Source: Selenomonadaceae bacterium
Lineage (GTDB): Bacteria > Bacillota > Negativicutes > Selenomonadales > Selenomonadaceae
Assembly: GCA_017428215.1 (NCBI GenBank)
Contig: JAFRRH010000013.1
Coordinates: 1-64,000 of the forward strand
Direction: 5' to 3'
DNA length: 64,000 nt
Of the stretch, positions 40,663 through 48,671 are shown one piece after another. Positions within the stretch are counted from its first letter, which is position 1. Every line of letters begins with the position of its first letter. A model generated the notes under the pieces. The model did not search any database. It was not told the origin of the DNA and saw only the letters and a list, made by a program, of their open reading frames with translations. A program made the translations under genes and the position numbers.

Positions 40663-41964
40663 CTAAATTTTTCTGGTGTCGATGACGCGGACAGCTTTGC
40701 CCTCACTGCGCGTAATAGATTTGGGCGCGACGAGTGTAACCTTAGCTTTAATGCCGAGCATAGCCCGCAAGCCGTCCTCTAAAACTTTACGCCGCGCTTG
40801 AACTTCGCCGACATTATCAGTAAACATATCGGGCGTCATTTCTACTTTAACCTCAAAAGTATCAGTGTTGTTGACGCGCCCAACGATAATTTGATAATTC
40901 GCCGCGTAGCCGTTATTCATAAGAACCGTTTCGATTTGGCTGGGGAAGACGTTAACGCCGCGAATAATCAACATGTCGTCCGAACGTCCCTTAGGCTTGG
41001 TCATACGAACATGAGTCCTGCCGCAAGAACATTTTTCGCGGGTAAGTGTGCAAATATCGCGTGTACGATAACGAATCAAAGGGAAAGCTTTTTTATCCAG
41101 AGCTGTGAAAACTAATTCGCCTTGCGTGCCCTCCGGTAAAACTTCGCCGGTATCAGGGTCGATAATTTCGGCTATAAAATGGTCTTCTTGAATGTGCATG
41201 CCGCGCTGTTCAGAACACTCAAACGCGACGCCTGGACCGCTAATCTCCGTTAAGCCGTAAATGTCATAAGCTTTAATGCCCAAAGTTTTTTCAATATCAC
41301 GGCGCATTTCTTCTGACCACGCCTCCGCGCCGAAGATACCAATTTTGAGCGGAATATCTTCGGGCTTGTAACCCATTTCCTTAAGTGTCTCGCCGATATA
41401 AGCCGCATAACTCGGCGTGCAACAGAGAATCGTCGCGCTCAAGTCCATAATAAACATAATCTGCCGCTCAGTGTTGCCGGAACTCGTCGGAATTGTCAAG
41501 CAACCGACTTTGTGAGAGCCGCCGTCAAGACCAGGACCGCCCGTAAACAGTCCATAACCGTAAGAAACTTGGCAGACGTCCTCATTAGTGCCGCCCGCCG
41601 CCACGATTGCCCGCGCTGTGCAGTCCTCCCAAATGTCAATATCTCCTTGCGTGTAGAAGGCGACAACGCGCTTGCCCGTCGTGCCCGATGTCGATTGAAT
41701 CCGCACGCAATCTTTCAGCGGAACAGCTAACAAGCCGTAAGGATACGCCGCTTTTAAATCCGCTTTGGACAGGAACGGCAACTTGTGCAAATCCGCCGCC
41801 GATTTAATGTCGTCGGGTGTAACGCCTTTTTCTTCCATTTTCTTGCGATAGTAAGGAACGTTCTCCCACACATAGCGCACCTGTTTAGGCAACAGCTCAT
41901 CTTGCAACGCCTTTATCTTTTCAATTGGCGCACATTCGATTTCCTTTTGAAAATAATTTGCCAT
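40663..41964 (-). CDS. paaK: Phenylacetate-CoA ligase
   Basis: A 433-residue AMP-forming ligase that activates phenylacetate (or a related aryl acid) to its CoA thioester. Motifs: VRIQSTSGTTGKRVVAFYTQ (ATP-binding P-loop-like), IFGAEAWSEEMRRDIE, AYDIYGLTEISGPGVAFEC (A5), RYRTRDICTL and the catalytic-lysine region SITRSEGKAVRVID. The ATG at 41964 has AGAGG upstream; the TTG six codons earlier is rejected. It would act after the indolepyruvate/aryl-pyruvate oxidoreductase encoded upstream, although two toxin-like units lie between. Confidence 0.92.
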   Translation of the reverse strand: MANYFQKEIECAPIEKIKALQDELLPKQVRYVWENVPYYRKKMEEKGVTPDDIKSAADLHKLPFLSKADLKAAYPYGLLAVPLKDCVRIQSTSGTTGKRVVAFYTQGDIDIWEDCTARAIVAAGGTNEDVCQVSYGYGLFTGGPGLDGGSHKVGCLTIPTSSGNTERQIMFIMDLSATILCCTPSYAAYIGETLKEMGYKPEDIPLKIGIFGAEAWSEEMRRDIEKTLGIKAYDIYGLTEISGPGVAFECSEQRGMHIQEDHFIAEIIDPDTGEVLPEGTQGELVFTALDKKAFPLIRYRTRDICTLTREKCSCGRTHVRMTKPKGRSDDMLIIRGVNVFPSQIETVLMNNGYAANYQIIVGRVNNTDTFEVKVEMTPDMFTDNVGEVQARRKVLEDGLRAMLGIKAKVTLVAPKSITRSEGKAVRVIDTRKI

Positions 41965-42027
41965 ACATACTACCTCTTTCAAACATACTGCCGAAAATTT
42001 TTCGACGCTAATAAATTTTTCATTGAC

Positions 42028-42053
42028 AAAAAAAATCCTGCCAAACAGCAGAA
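42028..42053 (-). terminator. Minus-strand terminator upstream of paaK
   Basis: TTCTGC/GCAGGA stem followed by eight T on the minus strand. It would isolate paaK from transcripts coming from the toxin units and iorBA. Confidence 0.6.
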
Positions 42054-42100
42054 TTAAAATTTTTTTCGCACGTCACATTTTCCATTTAAAATAACTTAGC

Positions 42101-42129
42101 TTGCTAAAAATGCAGGCGAGCTGTAAAAT
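42101..42129 (+). promoter_or_regulatory. Forward (toxin) promoter of unit 1
   Basis: TTGCTA (42101-42106), 17-bp spacer, TAAAAT (42124-42129), about 48 bases before the start codon. Confidence 0.75.
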
Positions 42130-42176
42130 ATTTTTGTCCGAATCAACCTTCTGTTTGCATGAAAGGAGGTGATTAC

Positions 42177-42275
42177 ATGGACGGCGTTATAGATATCGTT
42201 AAGATGCTTGTGGCGAATGTACTTTCCCACTTTGTCATCAACGGGCTCAAAAAAATTTTTAAAAACTTCAAATGA
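42177..42275 (+). CDS. 32-residue amphipathic peptide, putative type I toxin (unit 1)
   Basis: ATG at 42177 follows a near-perfect GAAAGGAGGTG SD. The product has a predicted single hydrophobic/amphipathic helix (MDGVIDIVKMLVANVLSHFV) and a basic tail (GLKKIFKNFK), the size and composition of Fst/Ldr-like membrane toxins. CCTT upstream can pair with the AAGG of the SD, partly occluding it. No named family is claimed; the call rests on size, helix, SD structure and convergent antisense gene. Confidence 0.65.
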   Translation: MDGVIDIVKMLVANVLSHFVINGLKKIFKNFK

Positions 42276-42299
42276 GTCTGAATGCGTCGCAGATTGACG

Positions 42300-42388
42300 C
42301 AATCCCCCATTAGGTTCCCTAAAACCTTTTGGGGGATTTTTTTTGCGTTGTCCTAGTCAGATTACATGGACGGCTATCCGTATCTAAC
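42300..42388 (-). ncRNA. Putative antitoxin RNA of unit 1
   Basis: Starts about seven bases beyond the minus-strand -10. It contains the exact complement of GATTACATGGACGGC (repeat at 42360-42374), which is the toxin start region at 42171-42185, and then the complement of the shared terminator. The 3' end is uncertain: the TGCGTC/GACGCA hairpin at 42283-42301 lacks a T-tract here, unlike unit 2. Confidence 0.6.
42301..42344 (+). terminator. Terminator of the unit 1 toxin transcript
   Basis: AATCCCCC paired with GGGGGATT and an inner AGGTT/AACCT stem, followed by eight T. Confidence 0.8.
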
Positions 42389-42394
42389 ATGACA

Positions 42395-42423
42395 ATTATA
42401 ATCTGCGTAAAAATTTTTTGCAA
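42395..42423 (-). promoter_or_regulatory. Antisense promoter of unit 1
   Basis: Minus-strand TTGCAA (42418-42423), 17-bp spacer, perfect TATAAT (42395-42400). Confidence 0.8.
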
Positions 42424-42506
42424 GAATTATGCTGAAAAACTTTTCTCAAGCTCAAAAGCCCGTTGATTTGTTTCCAAAAATTTTTTTTCGCACGTCACGT
42501 TTTCCG
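42424..42506 (-). pseudogene. Duplicated 3' tail of iorB between the two units
   Basis: The minus-strand frame reads KKFLETNQRAFELEKSFSA and stop, against KFLEINQRAFELGKNFSA at the true iorB C-terminus. It has no start and is a by-product of the tandem duplication. Confidence 0.8.
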
Positions 42507-42522
42507 TTAAAACAAACTTAGC

Positions 42523-42551
42523 TTGCCAAAAATTTAGGCAAGCTGTAAAAT
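42523..42551 (+). promoter_or_regulatory. Forward (toxin) promoter of unit 2
   Basis: TTGCCA (42523-42528), 17-bp spacer, TAAAAT (42546-42551). Confidence 0.75.
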
Positions 42552-42600
42552 ATTTTTGTTATCGTCTGAACCCTCTGTCTCGTGAAAGGGGGGTGATTAC

Positions 42601-42699
42601 ATGGACGAGGTGCGCGGTCTTTTAAAAAGAATCGTTGCGAACGTCATTGCGCGTTTTATATACGATTGGCTCAAACAGTTCTTTCAGGACGATGACTGA
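42601..42699 (+). CDS. 32-residue amphipathic peptide, putative type I toxin (unit 2)
   Basis: ATG at 42601 follows GAAAGGGGGGTG. The product (MDEVRGLLKRIVANVIARFI, then YDWLKQFFQDDD) aligns with the unit 1 peptide over its whole 32 residues (MDxVxxxxKxxVANVxxxFxxxxLKxxF), but its tail is acidic instead of basic. CCCT in the 5' leader can pair with AGGG of the SD. The opposite tail charge suggests functional divergence. Toxin role inferred from architecture. Confidence 0.65.
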   Translation: MDEVRGLLKRIVANVIARFIYDWLKQFFQDDD

Positions 42700-42703
42700 G
42701 CTT

Positions 42704-42804
42704 AAAAAATGCGTTTACTTGACGCAATCCCCGAGTGTCTGCTACCAACAGACTTGCACGGGGATTTTTGTCTTTTGATTACATGGACGAGTCTTTATCT
42801 TCCG
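42704..42804 (-). ncRNA. Putative antitoxin RNA of unit 2 (about 100 nt)
   Basis: From about 7 bases after the minus-strand -10 to a terminator TGCGT/ACGCA plus TTTTTT (T-tract at 42704-42709). It carries the exact complement of the 16-base TGATTACATGGACGAG (repeat at 42776-42791), which covers the toxin start at 42594-42609, plus the complement of the forward terminator. Confidence 0.65.
42725..42770 (+). terminator. Terminator of the unit 2 toxin transcript
   Basis: AATCCCCG...CGGGGATT with inner GTCTG/CAGAC stem, followed by TTTTT. Confidence 0.8.
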
Positions 42805-42810
42805 CGAATG

Positions 42811-42839
42811 ATTATAACTTGCGCAAAACTTTTTTGCAA
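42811..42839 (-). promoter_or_regulatory. Antisense promoter of unit 2
   Basis: Minus-strand TTGCAA (42834-42839), 17-bp spacer, perfect TATAAT (42811-42816), just beyond the iorB stop codon. Confidence 0.8.
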
Positions 42840-42842
42840 GAA

Positions 42843-43421
42843 TTATGCCGAGAAATTTTTTCCTAGCTCGAAAGCCCGTTGATTTATCTCCAAAAATTTT
42901 TGCGGTACGTTGGCTTTTAAAGAATTTTGCCACGCCGTTTCCGATATTTTAAAGTAATGCGACAATCTGCCAAGCAGGACGATATTAACCGCCTTTTGAC
43001 TACCCGCTTGTCTTGCCAACGTCAAGCAGTCCATCGCGTCGATTTTAATTCCCTTAGCGCGAATTTTTTCTACGAGGTTAGCGGGATATTCCGCCGCGCC
43101 CGTGATAACCGGCATTGGGTCAATTTGTTGAGTGTTCGTGACGATTTGCCCGCCGTCCTTAAGATAGCTCAACCAACGCGCTGTCTCCAAAATTTCAAAC
43201 GAGACGATAAAATCTGCTTGCCCCTTATCCACGACGGGCGAATAAACTTTATCGCCAAAACGAACGTAAGTTATGACGGAGCCGCCGCGCTGGCTCATGC
43301 CGTGCACTTCCGAAACTTTTACGTCAAAGCCCTCGTTTAAAAGCAAATGCCCCAAGATTTTACTGGCGAGCAACGAGCCTTGTCCGCCGACGCCAACGAT
43401 TATAATATTTTTAGTCTCCAA
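42843..43421 (-). CDS. iorB: Indolepyruvate:ferredoxin oxidoreductase subunit beta
   Basis: A 192-residue subunit of the pyruvate-oxidoreductase gamma-domain family: NIIIVGVGGQGSLLASKIL (residues 5-23), EVHGMSQRGGSVITYVRFG (about 38-56), and the DALA-like QADFIVSFEILETARWL. With IorA it decarboxylates aryl pyruvates (indole-, phenyl-, hydroxyphenylpyruvate) to aryl-acetyl-CoA using ferredoxin. It starts 3 bases after the iorA stop. Its last codons are duplicated downstream together with the toxin unit. Confidence 0.93.
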   Translation of the reverse strand: METKNIIIVGVGGQGSLLASKILGHLLLNEGFDVKVSEVHGMSQRGGSVITYVRFGDKVYSPVVDKGQADFIVSFEILETARWLSYLKDGGQIVTNTQQIDPMPVITGAAEYPANLVEKIRAKGIKIDAMDCLTLARQAGSQKAVNIVLLGRLSHYFKISETAWQNSLKANVPQKFLEINQRAFELGKNFSA

Positions 43422-43424
43422 AGC

Positions 43425-45155
43425 TCACGCCTCCCTTGCAAACGCTTTTTTAGGACAGAGTTGACTGCAAACCTCGCAACCGACGCATTGAGTTTGGTCA
43501 ACGACTGCTTTGCCGTCCTTCATGCTGATAGCGGGGCAACCAATTTTCATGCACGACTTGCAACCAATACATTTATCTTTGTCGACGTGAAGCGGCGGTT
43601 TATGCTTAACAGTTTTAAGCAAAGCGCAAGGTCTCCGCGAAATTATAACGCTCGGTTCCTGCGCGGCAAGTTCCTCTTTAATTGCGGCGTCGCATTCCTT
43701 GAGATTGTACGGATCGACGACACGCACGCGATTAATCCCCATTGCTCGGCACAAAGATTCCAAATCAATCTTGCCTGCAGGGTCGCCTTTTATGTTTAAG
43801 CCCGTCGACGGATTTTGTTGATGTCCCGTCATGCCGGTAATTGAGTTGTCCAAAATTATTACGGTCGAGTTCGATTGATTATAAGCGACGTTGGCTAAGC
43901 CTGTCATGCCCGAATGCATAAAAGTCGAGTCGCCGATAACCGCAACCGTTTTTGATTCACTGTCCTTGCCGAGCATTTTATTAAAGCCGTGAGTCGCGCC
44001 GATACTCGCGCCCATGCAAAGCGTTAATTCAATCGTTGAAAGCGGCGGCACTGCTCCCAAAGTGTAACAGCCGATGTCGCCAAGCACTGTGCATTTGCGT
44101 TTCTTTAAAGAATAAAATAATCCGCGATGAGGACAGCCCGCGCACATGACAGGCGGTCGCGCAGGTATAGCGTCTTCTAACGTGACGCCCGCAGAAATTT
44201 TCTTGCCAAATTTTTCCGCGATTAAATTCTGGCTGAACTCGTCGATACGCGGCAAAAGTTCTGCGCCCTCAACTTTAATTCCCAGCGATTTTACATGAGT
44301 TTCGATTATCGGGTCAAGTTCCTCGACGACGACTAATCTTTTAACACGCGCCGCGAAATTTTTTATCAGCTCAACGGGCAACGGATTTATCATGCCAAGT
44401 TTTAAAACGCTCGCGCTTTCGCCGAAAACTTCTTTGACATATTGATAACAAGTCGACGACGTGATAATCCCCAGCTCGTCAGTAAAAAATTCCACGCGAT
44501 TAATCGGCGTCGTCTCCGCGTAATCAATTAATTTTTTTGTACGCTCTTCAACAATCGGGTGACGACGTTTAGCATTTCCAGGCATCATCACGTATTTGGC
44601 AATATTTTTCTCGTAAGTTTTGGAAAATTCTTTACGCTCGCCAGTTTCGACGACTGACTGACTGTGCGCAACTCTTGTACACATTTTAATTAAAACAGGC
44701 GTATCGAATTCTTCGGAAATTTCGTAGGCAAGTTTAGCAAAGTTCAAAGCCTCAGCGGAATCACTCGGCTCAAGCATGGGAACTTTGGCGGCTATTGCGT
44801 AATGGCGGCTGTCCTGCTCATTTTGCGAAGAATGCATTCCCGCATCGTCTGCCACCACGACAACTAAGCCCGCGTTGACGCCCGTATAACTCAACGTAAA
44901 CAACGGATCCGCCGCGACGTTCAAGCCAACGTGTTTTTGTCCGCAGAAAGCCCGACGACCTGCCAGCGACGCTCCAAACGCCGACTCCATTGCGACTTTC
45001 TCGTTGGGTGCCCATTCGCAATAAATATCGTCGAACTTGACAGCCTCCTCCGTTATCTCCGTTGAAGGCGTGCCCGGATAGCTCGAAACAAATTTCACGC
45101 CCGCCTCCCACAAGCCGCGGGCAAGTGCTTTGTTGCCCAACATTAGTTCTTTCAT
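43425..45155 (-). CDS. iorA: Indolepyruvate:ferredoxin oxidoreductase subunit alpha
   Basis: A 576-residue catalytic subunit. The N-terminal pyrimidine-binding domain begins with LMLGNKALARGLWEAGVKFV and YPGTPSTEI; the thiamine-diphosphate domain contains GDIGCYTLGAVPPLS and GDSTFMHSGMTGLANVAYNQ with ILDNSITGMTGHQ. The C-terminus has two 4Fe-4S clusters (CIGCKSCMKIGCP and CVGCEVCSQLCP). ATG 45155 is preceded by AAAGGAG. With iorB, paaK and the ACT protein it forms an anaerobic aromatic amino-acid degradation cluster. Confidence 0.95.
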   Translation of the reverse strand: MKELMLGNKALARGLWEAGVKFVSSYPGTPSTEITEEAVKFDDIYCEWAPNEKVAMESAFGASLAGRRAFCGQKHVGLNVAADPLFTLSYTGVNAGLVVVVADDAGMHSSQNEQDSRHYAIAAKVPMLEPSDSAEALNFAKLAYEISEEFDTPVLIKMCTRVAHSQSVVETGERKEFSKTYEKNIAKYVMMPGNAKRRHPIVEERTKKLIDYAETTPINRVEFFTDELGIITSSTCYQYVKEVFGESASVLKLGMINPLPVELIKNFAARVKRLVVVEELDPIIETHVKSLGIKVEGAELLPRIDEFSQNLIAEKFGKKISAGVTLEDAIPARPPVMCAGCPHRGLFYSLKKRKCTVLGDIGCYTLGAVPPLSTIELTLCMGASIGATHGFNKMLGKDSESKTVAVIGDSTFMHSGMTGLANVAYNQSNSTVIILDNSITGMTGHQQNPSTGLNIKGDPAGKIDLESLCRAMGINRVRVVDPYNLKECDAAIKEELAAQEPSVIISRRPCALLKTVKHKPPLHVDKDKCIGCKSCMKIGCPAISMKDGKAVVDQTQCVGCEVCSQLCPKKAFAREA

Positions 45156-45189
45156 CAAAACATCTCCTTTAAGCAGTTTACACTGCTAT

Positions 45190-46641
45190 TCAATAGAACG
45201 CAAAAAAATTTGCCAATAACATCATGACGCCGCTAAATATACCAGCCGACAACGCGATTAAATTTCTATGACGCATGGACGGTAAAATTGATAGCGTACC
45301 GAACATCATTAGCGCAATCGGAATAAAATATCTCCCTTGCACGCCGCTAACAATTTCCGAGCCAACTGGTGACCATTTAAGATAGTGCACGAGAAAAAAT
45401 CCAATCGTCGAAATAATGGAAGCAACGATTAAAATTCCACGTTCGCTGAACTTGAGATTTAATCTGTTCGACAAGGCAAAGAAAATTAAAATCATAGTGT
45501 ATAATGCGTAAAACATGAACGGCAAAGTTACATTCCATAAAAACCCCCATGTGCCAATAAAATTTAACCAATACCATGCGGGTAATTCGACAAATGAATT
45601 TATCATTGCCGTAAAAAATGCTATTGGGTGCTCCATGATAAAAATTTTTTGCGCCGCAGTGTTCGTTTCAGTGAATCCCAAATGATAATTCGTGTAAAGT
45701 TTGACGTCCGATAATTCAATCGATAACCATGACCAAGCCGACAGCAAAAATAAATTTAGCAGTAAAATTGCCGCGCCGAGTGCCCAAAAATTTTTGAAAC
45801 GTTCACGCGGGATTAAAAAGTACAACAATAAAATTGTTCCGTAAACCGACTTTGAACACGCCAGCATTATCGATAAAATTATCAGCCCAAAAATTTCTGC
45901 GCGGGAAAATTTTTCTGTCGAATTCCTCAACGACAACAGCCACGCCGTACCCAAAAAACATACGCCAAAAGTTACCGCGTCTGCACTAGTCGACGCCGCC
46001 TCAACGACAAACATCGGCATCATAGCTAACAAAAAAATTAAATGTTTGGCTTCAGGCAAGAATTTCATTGAGTAAAACACGCACGCCGCAACAAAGATTA
46101 ATCCGCTCAATCCCATGAGGTAAAAAATTATTCCAGCGTTCAAATTTAAAACTCGTCCGATAAACGCGGCAACGGCTTGAGGTAAATATGTCAGCGGAGG
46201 ATAAACGCCCGTGTTCGGAATTTGAATTGGTTCCTGCTCGTCGAGGTTGAGTGGCGTCGCTAAAAATTCTTCAATGTACTTAATGGAAAAGTCGTGTATG
46301 TAATGCCTATTGTTAGCGTTGAAAATAAAGTTATCCGGCAGAAACGATACGGGAATTTCGGCGATATAAATTTTGTCTTCCAAAGCGTCAGCGGGTGCTC
46401 TGTTCAAACTAAAAATTTTCTTAGCGCGAAAATCCCCGCCATTTTTATAATCGCCAATCGTCATTGTTGGACTTAGAAAAATTCCCTCCGAAATTTGCCA
46501 AGCTCGTGGGAAATGATTTATCTCGTCCATGAGTTGATAGGGCGGGCGCATGAACAAAATTATCACGCCGAATAACAAAAATATTACGATAAAAATTTTC
46601 TCTACGCCAAATTTTTCTATTCGCTGTTCAAAGGAATTCAT
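45190..46641 (-). CDS. DUF2142-type polytopic membrane protein
   Basis: A 483-residue membrane protein with about ten to twelve hydrophobic segments. The opening PPYQLMDEINHFPRAWQISE fits the DUF2142 family, whose members lie in cell-surface glycan clusters and have a GT-C glycosyltransferase-like layout with an acidic motif in the first periplasmic loop (MDEINH). The later PNTGVYPPLTYLPQAVAAFI and GVQGRYFIPIALMMFG segments also fit. It overlaps the upstream cobT-like gene by 4 bases. Exact function unknown. Confidence 0.78.
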   Translation of the reverse strand: MNSFEQRIEKFGVEKIFIVIFLLFGVIILFMRPPYQLMDEINHFPRAWQISEGIFLSPTMTIGDYKNGGDFRAKKIFSLNRAPADALEDKIYIAEIPVSFLPDNFIFNANNRHYIHDFSIKYIEEFLATPLNLDEQEPIQIPNTGVYPPLTYLPQAVAAFIGRVLNLNAGIIFYLMGLSGLIFVAACVFYSMKFLPEAKHLIFLLAMMPMFVVEAASTSADAVTFGVCFLGTAWLLSLRNSTEKFSRAEIFGLIILSIMLACSKSVYGTILLLYFLIPRERFKNFWALGAAILLLNLFLLSAWSWLSIELSDVKLYTNYHLGFTETNTAAQKIFIMEHPIAFFTAMINSFVELPAWYWLNFIGTWGFLWNVTLPFMFYALYTMILIFFALSNRLNLKFSERGILIVASIISTIGFFLVHYLKWSPVGSEIVSGVQGRYFIPIALMMFGTLSILPSMRHRNLIALSAGIFSGVMMLLANFFAFY

Positions 46642-48671
46642 CTTATCGCCTTTTCGACGCCGGTTTCCTCGAAAGTTTTCATCTCGTTAATTGCAATCAA
46701 CGCCGCCTCGACAATTTCGACGCCAATACAAGCCGCCTCGCCGTCAAAGCCCGTCGGAGTGTCGTCCTCTTCCGCATATTCAATCAACTGCGCGGAATGC
46801 AAAATAAACGGACGAATTTCAGGACAAATTTTTTCCAGATAGCGAGCGATAATATCTGCCGCGCCCGTGTCTACAACAATCAACGTGGAATTATGCGCCG
46901 CCGCCACTAATGCGCCAATAATCGCTCCCGTCATACACTGATAATTTTTCGGGACGTGTTGCAAAAATTCTTCTGGCGGATATTTAAGCTCACCATTGCT
47001 AAGCAGTGCCTCTTCAAATGTATAGGATAATTTATCTTCTAACAGATTGCTAAGGTCAGTTACGGCAAGAATCGGAGTGTCGAAAGTTATTTCCTCTGCA
47101 AGGTTGCGCCCGAAATTAAACGCGACGTTGAGATTTTCCTCCGGATTAACGACGCCCAAAAAAATTTTCATACCAAAAGTTCGCGTCGTCGCGCTGAAGT
47201 CCATAGAAATATCGCGGCGAGCACCCTTAGCATTTCGGTCGTAGTTAGGGTCGATAAACGACGGGCAATTTTCAAAGTTAGCAAAGGCAAGCGCGGCATG
47301 TCTAAGTTTATTCGTCGGGCAATCCTCGTTGGAAATGCCCGCAACTTGAACCGCAATTTCCTCAAGATAACCGAGACTGCCTTTAGGCTTAGTCAAATTG
47401 TCCAGAAGTTCACGGCAATTATTCATAGGTCTATCGTGGAGGCGCGGCATTGTCTGCAGATAAAAATTAAACGTCCTGTCAGTCGCGGCGACAATCTCGT
47501 CCTTGTCCTCGCCCATAATCCGAACATTCATTGGATAGCTACGCGGGATATTCAAAGTTTGTGTGCTGAACGGCAATTCGATACTTTCCATGCGGTGTTC
47601 GCTTACGTGGAAGTCGAGCGGAATTTCTTCAATCTGAACCTCATCGCCAAAAAGTTCTTTAATGTCTTCGATTGTATCCAGCCCCTCCACGCCGTCAAGT
47701 CCGAGCTGTTTTTTAAAGTTTTCTAATGCGCTGTCCTCTTCGACAAGTTCGCCTTCAAAATCGGCATCGGGACCGCAGACAAAAATATAAACCAGATTAT
47801 CCAAAACTCTGGCGGCGATTGACGAACCGATTGCCTCGCCCAATGCAAGGTCAAGATTAAAAATCGGCGTCATTCCAAGATGATTTAAAATTTCCCGGTG
47901 CCCAACCTCGCGCCCGACGTGAGAGGCGATTAAACACTCAATCGAACGCGGTAAAATTTCTTCAGCAACGAGCGCGGCAACGGCAGTATTAAATCCGTCA
48001 AGCATGACAACGCAATCGTGATGATAAGCCGCGATAATTACGCCCGCCATTGCTCCGAATTCGTAGCCGCCAACTTTAGTCAACACGTCAAGCAAGCTGT
48101 CAGGATTGGGATTATTCGTTTTAAGAGCGCGTTTAACCGTTTTAATCTTGCGTACAAATTTTTCGTCGGAAATATTGGAGCCGCGCCCCGTGACTTTTCT
48201 AGGCGTCAAACCCAGATAAGCGGCAGTCATAGCGGCGGCAACAGTCGTATTGCCAATACCCATTTCGCCGATAAGAAAACAATTACAACCCGCCGCGATT
48301 GCCTCTTCCGCCAATTTTTTGCCAATGCGGACAGATTCCATTGCGTCCTCGAAAGTCATTGCGGGACCTTCAGCGATATTCTTTGTGCCGCGAGAAATTT
48401 TTCTGTCAACGAGACCATAGGGCACCAAATCGGAAATATCCGCGTCAACGCCGACATCAACAATATAAAGCTCGGAATAAGCAAACTTAGCAAAGGCATT
48501 GGCGGCGGCTCCACCGTCAACTAAATAATTGCGCACCATGCCGGCAGTCGTGGCTTGCGGGTAGGCACTAACATTTTCCTTAGCGACGCCGTGATCCGCG
48601 CAGAAAATAAACGTACACTTCTTAGACTTGCCGACACTCCGATAAAGCTCGGCTACGTGAGTAAAAGTCAT
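46638..48671 (-). CDS. Double CobT-like protein (nicotinate-nucleotide-dimethylbenzimidazole phosphoribosyltransferase)
   Basis: 677 residues made of two CobT-type halves. The first (1-320) has CTFIFCADHGVAKENVSAYP, GEMGIGNTTVAAAM, VVMLDGFNTAVAALV, LIASHVGREVGHREIL and the catalytic-Glu region DLALGEAIGSS. It lacks the usual CobT N-terminus (LDNLTKPxGSLGxLE), which instead opens the second half (ELLDNLTKPKGSLGYLEEI, about 430). The second half is diverged but keeps GFDGEAACIGVEIVEAAL. CobT activates the lower ligand base of cobalamin. Whether one or both halves are catalytic is open. It overlaps the genes on both sides by 4 bases. Confidence 0.8.
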   Translation of the reverse strand: MTFTHVAELYRSVGKSKKCTFIFCADHGVAKENVSAYPQATTAGMVRNYLVDGGAAANAFAKFAYSELYIVDVGVDADISDLVPYGLVDRKISRGTKNIAEGPAMTFEDAMESVRIGKKLAEEAIAAGCNCFLIGEMGIGNTTVAAAMTAAYLGLTPRKVTGRGSNISDEKFVRKIKTVKRALKTNNPNPDSLLDVLTKVGGYEFGAMAGVIIAAYHHDCVVMLDGFNTAVAALVAEEILPRSIECLIASHVGREVGHREILNHLGMTPIFNLDLALGEAIGSSIAARVLDNLVYIFVCGPDADFEGELVEEDSALENFKKQLGLDGVEGLDTIEDIKELFGDEVQIEEIPLDFHVSEHRMESIELPFSTQTLNIPRSYPMNVRIMGEDKDEIVAATDRTFNFYLQTMPRLHDRPMNNCRELLDNLTKPKGSLGYLEEIAVQVAGISNEDCPTNKLRHAALAFANFENCPSFIDPNYDRNAKGARRDISMDFSATTRTFGMKIFLGVVNPEENLNVAFNFGRNLAEEITFDTPILAVTDLSNLLEDKLSYTFEEALLSNGELKYPPEEFLQHVPKNYQCMTGAIIGALVAAAHNSTLIVVDTGAADIIARYLEKICPEIRPFILHSAQLIEYAEEDDTPTGFDGEAACIGVEIVEAALIAINEMKTFEETGVEKAIR

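Larger units (their letters stand above)
42062..42900. repeat. Tandem duplication of a ~420-bp toxin/antisense unit including the iorB 3' end
   Basis: Unit 1 (about 42062-42480) and unit 2 (about 42481-42900) align along their length. Each has CGCACGTCAC, the ACTTAGCTTGC promoter segment, a short ORF, GACGCAATCCCC terminator, GATTACATGGACG repeat, GAATTATGC, and AAGCCCGTTGATTT from the end of iorB. The copies differ by scattered substitutions, so the duplication is not recent. Confidence 0.85.

Noticed and set aside
42177..42699. The two 32-residue peptides as substrates of the NHLP exporter at 4-9 kb
   Set aside because: They lack a leader and a processing motif and are paired with antisense RNAs, which fits intracellular toxins better than exported peptides.
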